From Chloroflexota bacterium (GTDB taxonomy: Bacteria > Chloroflexota > Anaerolineae > UBA1429), in the NCBI GenBank assembly GCA_014360745.1, contig JACIWY010000045.1:1-13854 (forward strand): a DNA stretch of 13,854 nt, read 5' to 3'. Shown piece by piece: positions 6,769 to 13,718 of the stretch; the stretch's first letter is position 1; each line of letters opens with the position of its first letter. Made by a program: the position numbers and the translations under genes. The notes under the pieces were generated by a model, which ran no database searches, had not been told where the DNA came from, and saw nothing but the letters and a program-made list of their open reading frames with translations.

Positions 6769-7749
6769 TTAGAACCCGCCGCCCGTCGACCCGCCTGGCC
6801 CCCCTACGCCGGTCTGCAACAGCATGCCCAAACGCATACGCGCCAACACATAGAGGGCGTCCTGCCCCTGTTCCTGAGCCAATGTGGCCGCGCGATCGTA
6901 ATCGGTGAGCGCAGCTTGCTTGTTGCCCATGGCCTCATACACGCCACCGCGAATCAACAGCGCCTGCGCCGATTGGGGGTCAAGCTCCACGGCGTCGTTG
7001 GCCGCTTGCAGCGCCTTGTCGTTCTTGCCCACGCTGGAATAGCTACGCGCCAGAGCGAGCAAATAATCGATCCGCTCCGGAATCAAGGCCTGCGCCTGAG
7101 CCAACGCCTCTTGGGCCTCTCGCTCTTGCCCGCGCAACTCGTACAACACGCCAAGGCCCACATACGCTTCGGCCAAGTCGGGCTGCGCCTCGATGGCCCG
7201 CCGATACTGCTCGATGGCCTCGTCATAATTGCCCGTGACCAACGCCTGTTCTGCGCCGGTCAAATAGTTGCGCGCCTGCCGCGCCTGGGGGTCCAGCCCA
7301 AAGAAGCGGTTGAGCACATAGTTGGCCCCTATCAACAAAACCGCCACCACAACCACGGTGACGATAAAGCGGATCGCCCGCTTGCGCCGGCGTTCGGCCA
7401 AATAGTCATCCAGAAACCACCACCAGTGTGCCTCTGGCGGGTTTATCTCTTGGCGGACTTGGGCAAAGCCACCTTGTGCACCCAGCACGCGCTCCAAAGC
7501 AGCGGCCTTGCGCACCAGGATGTTATCCACCGTCTTGACCCGCGTGCGCTCCGGTCGCAGGTCCAGGCCGATCCGCTCCAGATCGCTCAGTTCCTCCTCC
7601 ACCTCATCACGCAGGCAGAGCAGGCCTTTGGCATCGTCTCTCGGCCGCCCCTGGAAATCGGCAGCCTGCACCTCAAGAGTACGGATCTTTTCTCGCAACA
7701 GGACGGCTCGAGTGGCGGCCCTGGTTTCTTCTACAGCGCCTTTTGGCAT
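6769..7749 (-). CDS. Membrane-anchored TPR-repeat protein
   Basis: 326-residue protein of unknown specific function. The ATG at 7749 is chosen for its SD (GGGAGGG); the frame extends five codons further to a TTG. Regions: a charged, probably helical N-terminal domain (1-105), a tryptophan-rich juxtamembrane stretch (HWWWFLDDY, 108-116), a basic cluster (ERRRKR, 119-124), one transmembrane helix (about 126-146), about four TPR units (about 160-295, for example the unit starting at GNYDEAIEQYRRAI, 173-186) and a glycine-rich tail (GVGGPGGSTGGGF). The basic cluster before the helix predicts N-terminus inside and TPRs outside. TPRs mediate protein-protein contacts, suggesting a scaffold at the cell surface. 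It has its own promoter and a terminator, and no clear functional link to the flanking oxidoreductase. Confidence 0.82.
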   Translation of the reverse strand: MPKGAVEETRAATRAVLLREKIRTLEVQAADFQGRPRDDAKGLLCLRDEVEEELSDLERIGLDLRPERTRVKTVDNILVRKAAALERVLGAQGGFAQVRQEINPPEAHWWWFLDDYLAERRRKRAIRFIVTVVVVAVLLIGANYVLNRFFGLDPQARQARNYLTGAEQALVTGNYDEAIEQYRRAIEAQPDLAEAYVGLGVLYELRGQEREAQEALAQAQALIPERIDYLLALARSYSSVGKNDKALQAANDAVELDPQSAQALLIRGGVYEAMGNKQAALTDYDRAATLAQEQGQDALYVLARMRLGMLLQTGVGGPGGSTGGGF

Positions 7750-7753
7750 CGGT

Positions 7754-7760
7754 CCCTCCC
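7754..7760 (-). promoter_or_regulatory. Shine-Dalgarno of TPR gene
   Basis: GGGAGGG on the minus strand, four bases before the ATG at 7749. It favours this start over the in-frame TTG five codons upstream, which lies on the SD's 5' side and has no SD of its own. Confidence 0.75.
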
Positions 7761-7784
7761 ACAAGAGACGCCTTTATCATATAG

Positions 7785-7813
7785 ATTATCCCCCTATGGG
7801 CATCCCCTGTCAA
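7785..7813 (-). promoter_or_regulatory. Near-perfect sigma-70 promoter of TPR gene
   Basis: Minus strand: TTGACA (7813-7808), a 17-base spacer, then GATAAT (7790-7785). Predicted start of transcription is near 7778, giving a leader of about 30 bases with the SD. The spacer carries GGGGAT twice (7807-7802 and 7794-7789), the second copy running into the -10 box; this could be a regulator site or chance. It lies between the end of the Mo hydroxylase gene and the TPR gene, so the two are not obligately co-transcribed. Confidence 0.8.
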
Positions 7814-7854
7814 AAACCAAAGCCCATTGTATTCGGCGTAGGGCAAAGAGCGCC

Positions 7855-10527
7855 TCACTTCCCCAATTGTTCGAGCGCCGCCCGAACGCGCTCCGGCGTA
7901 AAGGGGATGCGCCGCAAACGAACGCCGACCGCATCGTACACCGCATTGGCGATGGCCGCTGGGGCAGGCCCCATTACCCCCTCGCCCACCCCCAGGATCG
8001 GCAGGCCGGGGCGGCTCCACACGACCGTCTCGATCCTGGGGGCTTCGGCAAAACGCAAGATCGGGTAGCGCCGCCAATCGCTGCTGGTAATCTCTTGCCG
8101 GCTAAAAGTCACCTCTTCCTTGAGCGTCCAACTCGCCGACTGGATCAGGCCCCCTTCGAGCTGGCTGCTGAGGCTATCCGGGTTGACCGCCTGCCCCGCC
8201 TCGGCGGCGATCACGGCGTGCTCCAGGGCGATCCGCCCCGTATCTCGATCCACGCGCACATCCACCACAGCGGCCACATAAACCTGGCGGTTTTTGTACT
8301 GGGCAAAGGCGAACCCGCGCCCGCGCCCGTCCCCTCTGGGTCGCGCCCCCGGCTGCCAACAGGCCTTTTCCGCCGCGGCGCTGACGACGGCCCGGGCGCG
8401 TTCATCGGCAAGATAGCGCAGACGAAACTCGATCGGGTCCACGCCGGCCAACGCGGCCATCTCGTCCACAAACGATTCGAGGGCGAACACATTCGCAAAA
8501 GAGCCCAAACCGCGCAGCGCCGAGGTGCGCAGCGGGCTGTTGGGCAGAAAATGGCCCACGATCCGCCGTCGGGAAAAAGTGTACAGGGGATCGGCGTTGC
8601 GATGGATGTCGGTCTGAGGAGACAGCATCGGCTGAGCTTGGGGGCGGTCGAACGGCTCCGCCAAATACCATGCCGCCAGCAAACTGACTACACGCTCGTG
8701 CGGGCGAGGGCGAAGCACGTGGGTATAGCCATACACGTCGTGGTTCCAATCGATCACCTCGCCGGCAGCGTTCAAGCTGCCCTGCATCCGGATCACAGTA
8801 GCCGGGCCGTAGGGCTCCCACTTGTTCTCATCGGCCCGTGTCCATTTGAGCGATACCGCCCGGCCGGGGACGGCGCGTGCCAGCAGCGCGGCGTCGAGCG
8901 CGGCGTCATCTGCGCCGTTGTGCCCGAAGCTGCCCGGGCCGTCCACATGGATGCAGCGGATATCCTCCAAGGGCATGCCCAACACATGGGCTAAACCGGC
9001 CCGCACCGGATAGACCCCCTGGCTGTGCGTCCAGACGGTGAGCTTGCCCCCATCCAACAACGCCACCGCCGCCGAAGGCCCCAGCGATGCATGGGAATGA
9101 TAGGGCCGGTAGTATGTAGCGGTCAGGGTATGGGTCGCTTCGGGCGGCACGCTGATCTCGGGGATCGGCGCCTCCACCGGAGCTCCATCGATCAGCAGAT
9201 AGGGCTTATCGGCTTGGGCGAGCATATACTCGGCAAAGGTCTCCTGGGGCGGCAGATACGTGTCATTCTGCCAGGTGGCGCCGTCTCGCAATGCCTCCAT
9301 CGCCCGCTCGGCCTGTTCCTCCCGCTCGGCAACAACGCCGAGAAAGCTCCCGTCGCGCACGACGGCCACTACCCCGGGCATGTGGATCACAGCGGCCTCG
9401 TCAACCGAAACGAGTCGCGCATTATAGGCTGGCGGGCGCACGACCCTGCCGTGGAGCATTCCGGGCAGATCGAGATCGTGGACAAAAACGGCCCGGCCTG
9501 TCACTTTGGCCAAGAGATCTAGACGTTCCTGAGAGCGCCCGAGAAGACGATAATCGCCGGCCTGCTTGGGCCGCCCCACGCCGGTCACCGGGCAGCCAAA
9601 ACACTTGCCGCCTTGTAGCTCCCAATAAGTGATCGAACAACCGCTGAGCGGATCGGAGATGGTGCCGTCGCTCACTGTGAGCCGACTGATGGGCGCGGAC
9701 AGCTCTTCGCTCGCCTCCAATAACAAGAGATAACGGGCCTCAGCAGCCGCATAACGGACAGCGTTCCCCGAGGTCTCCAGCGACATGCTGCTGCCCGTAT
9801 ACCCCTCATCGGGCGATTGGCCCGTATCCGCCATGATCACCCGCACGCGACCCAAAGACACATCCAGCTCCTCGGCCGCGATCATGGCGATCGACGTACG
9901 CAGGTCTTGGCCCAATTCGACCTTGCCGCTGAACACCGTCACCGTGCCCTCGACGTCAAAACGTATCCAGGCATCCAGGGCAGGGGTCTGGCGCAGGGGG
10001 CTGGGTAATGCCCCCTGGGCAAACTCTTGATCGGCTTGTTCTTTGAGCTCATAAGAACTAGGGCTCCACGGCTGCCCGGCAGCGCGGTAGATGGCTCTGC
10101 GCACACGATCGTATACGCCACAACGACACAGATTGGGGGCCAACGCGGCATGAATCTGCTCCTCGGTCGGATGGGGATGGCGGTTCAACAACGCCCTGGC
10201 AGCCATGATGATCCCCGGCGTGCAAAAACCACACTGCACGGCGCCCTCTTCTACAAACGCCCGTTGCACCGGGTCTAGCGCATCCGCCGTCCCCAGGCCC
10301 TCCAACGTGGTAATCTCACGCCCCTCCACCGAGCCGACCGGCAAGCGACAGGAGGGCCGAGCTTGTCCATCGATGAGCACGGTACACGCGCCACATTGCC
10401 CCGAACCACACCCGAATTTGGCCGCCTTGAGGCCAAGGTCGTTGCGCAAAACATAGAGCAGCGGCGTATCCGGCTCGATACGAACATGGTGCACGCGCCC
10501 GTTGACATGAAGGACGATATCTCGCAT
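7855..10527 (-). CDS. Single-chain molybdenum hydroxylase ([2Fe-2S]2 fused to Mo domain)
   Basis: Xanthine dehydrogenase-family oxidoreductase that hydroxylates an aldehyde or N-heterocycle using molybdopterin cofactor. Numbered from the ATG at 10527 (890 aa): plant-ferredoxin [2Fe-2S] domain with C40, C45, C48, C60; helical [2Fe-2S] domain with C99, C102, C134, C136 (CGFC and CRC); then the Mo-binding large subunit from about 180, with VELGQ (203-207), GPSAAVA (484-490), GHNGADDAALDAALLARA (535-552), and the catalytic glutamate in GVGEG (E849). There is no FAD domain. The layout and length resemble the Desulfovibrio aldehyde oxidoreductase Mop; sequence style in the Mo part recalls isoquinoline/nicotinate dehydrogenase large subunits. 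No signal peptide or Tat motif is visible. Alternative starts are GTG 10557 (with AAAGGAGGT) and ATG 10590 (911 aa). Substrate and electron acceptor are unknown. Confidence 0.88.
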   Translation of the reverse strand: MRDIVLHVNGRVHHVRIEPDTPLLYVLRNDLGLKAAKFGCGSGQCGACTVLIDGQARPSCRLPVGSVEGREITTLEGLGTADALDPVQRAFVEEGAVQCGFCTPGIIMAARALLNRHPHPTEEQIHAALAPNLCRCGVYDRVRRAIYRAAGQPWSPSSYELKEQADQEFAQGALPSPLRQTPALDAWIRFDVEGTVTVFSGKVELGQDLRTSIAMIAAEELDVSLGRVRVIMADTGQSPDEGYTGSSMSLETSGNAVRYAAAEARYLLLLEASEELSAPISRLTVSDGTISDPLSGCSITYWELQGGKCFGCPVTGVGRPKQAGDYRLLGRSQERLDLLAKVTGRAVFVHDLDLPGMLHGRVVRPPAYNARLVSVDEAAVIHMPGVVAVVRDGSFLGVVAEREEQAERAMEALRDGATWQNDTYLPPQETFAEYMLAQADKPYLLIDGAPVEAPIPEISVPPEATHTLTATYYRPYHSHASLGPSAAVALLDGGKLTVWTHSQGVYPVRAGLAHVLGMPLEDIRCIHVDGPGSFGHNGADDAALDAALLARAVPGRAVSLKWTRADENKWEPYGPATVIRMQGSLNAAGEVIDWNHDVYGYTHVLRPRPHERVVSLLAAWYLAEPFDRPQAQPMLSPQTDIHRNADPLYTFSRRRIVGHFLPNSPLRTSALRGLGSFANVFALESFVDEMAALAGVDPIEFRLRYLADERARAVVSAAAEKACWQPGARPRGDGRGRGFAFAQYKNRQVYVAAVVDVRVDRDTGRIALEHAVIAAEAGQAVNPDSLSSQLEGGLIQSASWTLKEEVTFSRQEITSSDWRRYPILRFAEAPRIETVVWSRPGLPILGVGEGVMGPAPAAIANAVYDAVGVRLRRIPFTPERVRAALEQLGK

Positions 10528-10738
10528 GGTTGCCTCGATTCTGGGGAATAGATTCACAGGATTATACCTCCTTTGGCTCTTTTCTGACATCTCACCTCCG
10601 GGAGGACGCTCAACCCTTAGCTATGAAACCTATATCCTCGTTTGTGCGTACATAGAATAAGCCAGGAAATAGATAGAGGCTCCCTCCTGTGGAGCGCCTG
10701 CGCGAACCCGAAAAACGTTACAAGGTCCATGGAACACA
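10528..10738. other. Divergent intergenic region, hydroxylase / kinase
   Basis: 211 bases between divergently transcribed genes. Minus strand: AAAGGAGGT (10574-10566) overlaps TATAAT (10566-10561), and GGAGG also precedes an ATG at 10590; these give competing start or promoter readings for the hydroxylase. The palindrome CCTCC-G-GGAGG spans 10595-10605. An imperfect repeat GGCTCC (10678-10683) / GGAGC (10691-10695) lies nearer the kinase. No convincing -35/-10 pair was found for the kinase, whose ATG at 10739 has only AAGGT 12 bases upstream. No gene was seen here. Confidence 0.5.
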
Positions 10739-12112
10739 ATGGATACAAAACCCCTCGCCGTGGGCACTATACTCAAAGGGCGCTACCGCATCACCCGCCT
10801 TGTAGCCGGTGGGGGGATGGCCTGGGTGTACGAGGTGGAGGAACGCCTGCCTAACGGCACCGGTCGCATCTGGGCCATGAAGGAGTTGCGTGCCGACGCC
10901 GATGACGCGCACACGTTAAAGGAGGGCCGGCAGCTCTTTGAGCAGGAGGCCAACATCCTCGTGCGCCTCAGCCACCCTAACCTGCCCCAAGTCACCGCCT
11001 ATTTTGAGGAGCACGGCCGCTCTTATCTGGTGATGGAATTCATCTATGGCGAATCGTTAGAAAAGCGCCTCGAGCGGGCCGGTGCGCCGTTGCTCGAAGC
11101 GGAGGTGCTGAACTACGCTGTACAGATCTGCGAGGTGTTGACCTATCTCCATACCCGGCCCCAACCGGTGATCTTTCGCGACATGAAGCCCAGCAATGTG
11201 ATGGTCACCATCGACGGTCGCGTCAAGCTAATTGACTTTGGCATCGCTCGGACGTACAAAATGGGCAAACGTCGCGATACCGTGACGATGGGCTCGGAGA
11301 ACTATGCCGCGCCGGAGCAGTGGGGCAAGGCTCAAACCGACGCCCGCGCTGACATTTATGGGCTCGGGGCCACGATGTACCATCTTTTGACTAACGTGCC
11401 CCCGTTGCCGGCCTTTGTGCCCACACCCCGCGTGCCGATCCCACAGTACAATCCGGCAGTGCGCGAGGCAACGGTCGCCGTCGTCGACAAGGCAATGGCC
11501 GAGGATCGGGACGATCGTTACGCCTCGGCCCGAGAGATGCAGGAGGCGCTGCTAAGCTGCATGTCGCGTACTGAGCGGCGCCATATGGAGGCCTTGCTCC
11601 GCGATCTGGAGCAACAAGCGGCTGCCCCGATGGCTACATCGACGGCTCCGCCACTTCCGGCGACGACGTCCAAAGAGATACGGCCCGAGCCTGCCCTGGC
11701 CGAGCATGGCAAAAATTGCCCTCGTTGTGGGGCCGATAACCGACGAGCAGCGCGTTTCTGCCGCCAATGCGGCCACACCTTTATAGCTCCTCTCCCACCC
11801 GTCCTGGCGCTCGTCGAGCCACAGGGGGCACGTTGGGAATTCCCGCTCAACGCCCCCAGCGCCCTCGTCGGGCGACGGGGTGGCCGATTGTCGGTGGACC
11901 TGGACCTTGAGTTCTATGATCCAGAGGGCTATGTTTCGCGCAATCATGCGCGCATCGAACAAAGACAGCGCCGTTTTTACATTATCGACCTGCATAGCGC
12001 CAACGGCACGCTCGTCAACGAAGAGCGTCTGACGCCTGGTGTGCCGCGTTTGTTGCATCAAGGGGATCGCATTCGCCTCGGACGCGTGGTGTTGTCGTTC
12101 AAAATTCGTTAG
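10739..12112 (+). CDS. Ser/Thr protein kinase with zinc ribbon and FHA domain
   Basis: Cytosolic Hanks-type kinase that should phosphorylate Ser/Thr and read phosphothreonine through its FHA domain. 457 residues: kinase domain about 16-275 with glycine loop AGGGMAWVY (23-31), K48 (AMK), helix-C E70, catalytic loop FRDMKPSN (146-153, D148; the usual HRD histidine is Phe), DFG 167-169, APE 191-193. A zinc ribbon follows a proline/alanine linker (C327, C330, C341, C344), then a C-terminal FHA domain (about 370-457) with RxxH-type core SRNHARI (400-406) and ANGT (421-424). No transmembrane helix, unlike PknB-type kinases. Its catalytic residues are present, so it is likely active. The start is set by the GRYRI kinase N-terminus shortly after; the SD is weak. 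A PP2C phosphatase gene lies 109 bases downstream. Confidence 0.93.
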   Translation: MDTKPLAVGTILKGRYRITRLVAGGGMAWVYEVEERLPNGTGRIWAMKELRADADDAHTLKEGRQLFEQEANILVRLSHPNLPQVTAYFEEHGRSYLVMEFIYGESLEKRLERAGAPLLEAEVLNYAVQICEVLTYLHTRPQPVIFRDMKPSNVMVTIDGRVKLIDFGIARTYKMGKRRDTVTMGSENYAAPEQWGKAQTDARADIYGLGATMYHLLTNVPPLPAFVPTPRVPIPQYNPAVREATVAVVDKAMAEDRDDRYASAREMQEALLSCMSRTERRHMEALLRDLEQQAAAPMATSTAPPLPATTSKEIRPEPALAEHGKNCPRCGADNRRAARFCRQCGHTFIAPLPPVLALVEPQGARWEFPLNAPSALVGRRGGRLSVDLDLEFYDPEGYVSRNHARIEQRQRRFYIIDLHSANGTLVNEERLTPGVPRLLHQGDRIRLGRVVLSFKIR

Positions 12113-12125
12113 GCGCTCGTCAGAG

Positions 12126-12141
12126 GGCCAAGAGGCCAAGA
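12126..12141 (+). repeat. Tandem 8-bp direct repeat upstream of phosphatase gene
   Basis: GGCCAAGA occurs twice in direct succession (12126-12133 and 12134-12141), just after the kinase stop and about 48-63 bases before the predicted transcription start of the phosphatase gene. It is a possible activator site, but short enough to be chance. Confidence 0.4.
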
Positions 12142-12147
12142 CGTAAC

Positions 12148-12202
12148 TTTGAACGTCAAAAACTCAAGCCCTTATGTATAATGGCCCCGTCGTGTGGGGC
12201 CA
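12148..12202 (+). promoter_or_regulatory. Phosphatase gene promoter region with two inverted repeats
   Basis: A perfect -10 box TATAAT at 12177-12182 puts transcription start near 12189. No good -35 is at standard spacing: TTGAAC (12149-12154) is 22 bases away. The -35 zone instead carries the palindrome TTTGA-ACG-TCAAA (12148-12160). A second inverted repeat, TGGCCCC (12182-12188) / GGGGCCA (12196-12202) with a seven-base loop, straddles the predicted start. The poor -35 plus palindrome is the pattern of a regulated, activator-dependent promoter (inference). Because the -10 overlaps the upstream in-frame ATG at 12174, that ATG would not be on the transcript. Confidence 0.5.
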
Positions 12203-12208
12203 GCGATC

Positions 12209-12213
12209 AGGAG
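12209..12213 (+). promoter_or_regulatory. Shine-Dalgarno that selects the GTG start of the phosphatase
   Basis: AGGAG eight bases before GTG 12222. Translation from here begins MKCPTCG, so the first zinc-ribbon cysteine is residue 3, as is common for zinc-ribbon-first proteins. Confidence 0.7.
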
Positions 12214-12221
12214 AGAGCAGG

Positions 12222-13643
12222 GTGAAATGTCCAACATGCGGACGTGACAACCGCAAGAACGCCGGATTTTGCGCCTGGTGCGGCGCGCATCTACAACCCA
12301 TCGAACAAAACCCGCCGGAGCCCGTCCTCGCCGAGGTGCCTCCGGCGGACGTGGAGGGCCACATTCCTCTGACAAGCGAGGTGGCGGAAACAACGCCTCC
12401 ACCCGCTGAGGAGCCGGATACAACCACGGCGACCTGCCCACAAGGGGTTGAACCGGCCCAAGGACCGGCCGGCCACGAACTCCAAGTGGGCGACCTTCTC
12501 GCCGGGCGTTACCGCATCATCGAACAGCTAGAAGTCGGTGAGGAACGCCGCGTGTACCGCGCCCACGATCTTTCCTGTTGCCCGGCCTGCGGGTATGACG
12601 ACAACAAGCCAGGCGATCCCTTTTGCGCGCGCTGCGGCGCCTCGCTAGAGACGCCTTGCCGCGTCACGGTGATAGAAAAGATGCGCCAACCACCGGAGAC
12701 CTATGACCTGGCCTTCCAAGAAGGCGACCGCGATTATTACGTGCGCATCGAGCCACGCCAAGAGACGTTGCCGGGGGAAGGCCGATCAATTCCCCCCAAG
12801 CTGCGTTTGGTCGTCGGCCATGCCACCGACGCGGGTCGGCAGCATGAGCTCAACGAGGACACGGTGGATACCTGGCTCTATACGCGCAGCAACGGCGATG
12901 TGTTGGGTTTGTTTGTCGTCGCCGATGGCCTGGGGGGCCAAGATTCGGGCGAGGTGGCCAGCCAAATGGCTGTGCAGACCCTCTGGGAGACCCTGCGCAA
13001 GACGGTGTGGGAGCCTTTTTTGCGCGGAGAAGCGCCGGAGCCGGACGAAACGGAAAATCAACTTCTCGCGGCGGTGCGCGCGGCGAATCAAGCCGTCTAT
13101 GAGGCTCGCATCGAACGAGAGAGCAGCATGAGCACCACCATGACCGTGGCCCTGGTGCTTGGCGATCGGGCGCACATCGCAAATGTGGGCGACAGCCGCA
13201 CCTATGTATTGGGCACCGAGGGGCTGCGGCGCATCACCCACGATCATTCCTTGGTGCAGCGCCTCGTCGATACGAACAAGATCCGCCCTGAGGAGGTTTA
13301 CACTCATCCTCAGCGCAATTTGATCTATCAGAGCGTCGGCGACCGGCCCGACGTGCAAGTGGACGCTTTTCGTCATCAATTGCAACCCGATGAGCGCCTG
13401 GTGCTATGCAGCGACGGCCTCTGGGAAACGGTGCGCGATGAGGGCATCGAAGAGGTGTTGCTGGCCGAGCAAGACCCGCAACGCGCCAGCGAACAATTGG
13501 TGCACAACGCCAACGTGGCCGGCGGCGAGGACAATATCTCGGTCATCATCGTACAGGCCCTGGCTTCGAGCCGCCATCCCGGGGCGACATTCGCACAAAA
13601 CGGGCAGAACTCCGCGCCTGCCCCCAAGGATAAAGAGGGATGA
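12222..13643 (+). CDS. PP2C-type phosphatase with two zinc ribbons and a kinase N-lobe remnant
   Basis: Cytosolic metal-dependent Ser/Thr phosphatase, probably antagonist of the kinase upstream. 473 residues from GTG 12222; the ATG at 12174 is rejected since it overlaps the promoter -10. Order: zinc ribbon 1 (C3, C6, C17, C20); acidic/proline-rich linker (25-85); a stretch resembling the start of a protein kinase (LLAGRYRIIEQLEVGEERRV, 92-111, then YRAHD) with no HRD or DFG afterwards; zinc ribbon 2 (C120, C123, C135, C138); then PP2C, about 192-447. PP2C motifs are intact: NED (211-213), ADGLGG (234-239), STTMTVALV (304-312), VGDSRTY (322-328), CSDGLWE (396-402), GGEDNIS (434-440), so metal ligands D213, D235, D398 and D437 are present. 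No transmembrane segment. A probable vWA gene follows 75 bases on. Confidence 0.92.
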   Translation: MKCPTCGRDNRKNAGFCAWCGAHLQPIEQNPPEPVLAEVPPADVEGHIPLTSEVAETTPPPAEEPDTTTATCPQGVEPAQGPAGHELQVGDLLAGRYRIIEQLEVGEERRVYRAHDLSCCPACGYDDNKPGDPFCARCGASLETPCRVTVIEKMRQPPETYDLAFQEGDRDYYVRIEPRQETLPGEGRSIPPKLRLVVGHATDAGRQHELNEDTVDTWLYTRSNGDVLGLFVVADGLGGQDSGEVASQMAVQTLWETLRKTVWEPFLRGEAPEPDETENQLLAAVRAANQAVYEARIERESSMSTTMTVALVLGDRAHIANVGDSRTYVLGTEGLRRITHDHSLVQRLVDTNKIRPEEVYTHPQRNLIYQSVGDRPDVQVDAFRHQLQPDERLVLCSDGLWETVRDEGIEEVLLAEQDPQRASEQLVHNANVAGGEDNISVIIVQALASSRHPGATFAQNGQNSAPAPKDKEG

Positions 13644-13683
13644 ACCATTGCGCTCGCCCGCCTTTGGAGCCGTTGCAGCGTGC

Positions 13684-13702
13684 GGGCAGCGCAAGCCTGC
13701 CC
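13684..13702 (+). repeat. Hairpin between phosphatase and vWA genes
   Basis: GGGCAG (13684-13689) pairs with CTGCCC (13697-13702); an inner C-G pair would close a GCAA tetraloop, leaving one bulged C. It ends four bases before the SD of the next gene and may tune downstream expression or stability. Short, and not a terminator (A run, then SD follows). Confidence 0.35.
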
Positions 13703-13706
13703 CCAA

Positions 13707-13713
13707 AAGGAGG
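13707..13713 (+). promoter_or_regulatory. Strong Shine-Dalgarno of the last gene
   Basis: AAGGAGG five bases before ATG 13719. It is the main evidence that the short terminal open frame is a real gene start. Confidence 0.85.
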
Positions 13714-13718
13714 AACCG

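Noticed and set aside
6916..8994. A 692-codon plus-strand open frame antisense to the TPR and Mo hydroxylase genes
   Set aside because: It has no recognisable domain, is rich in Arg/His/Pro/Gln as expected from the reverse complement of GC-rich coding DNA, and spans two minus-strand genes with clear motifs, a promoter and SD sites.
10527..10590. Tat signal in the upstream extension of the Mo hydroxylase (contains QRRYNPV)
   Set aside because: The twin arginine is not followed by the F-L-K pattern or any hydrophobic core, so export is not supported.
10642..10854. A 70-codon plus-strand frame overlapping the kinase start
   Set aside because: It overlaps the kinase N-terminus out of frame, has no SD and no recognisable features.
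12174..12221. ATG 12174 as start of the phosphatase
   Set aside because: It overlaps the -10 box and has no SD, whereas GTG 12222 has AGGAG at eight bases and begins directly at the zinc ribbon.
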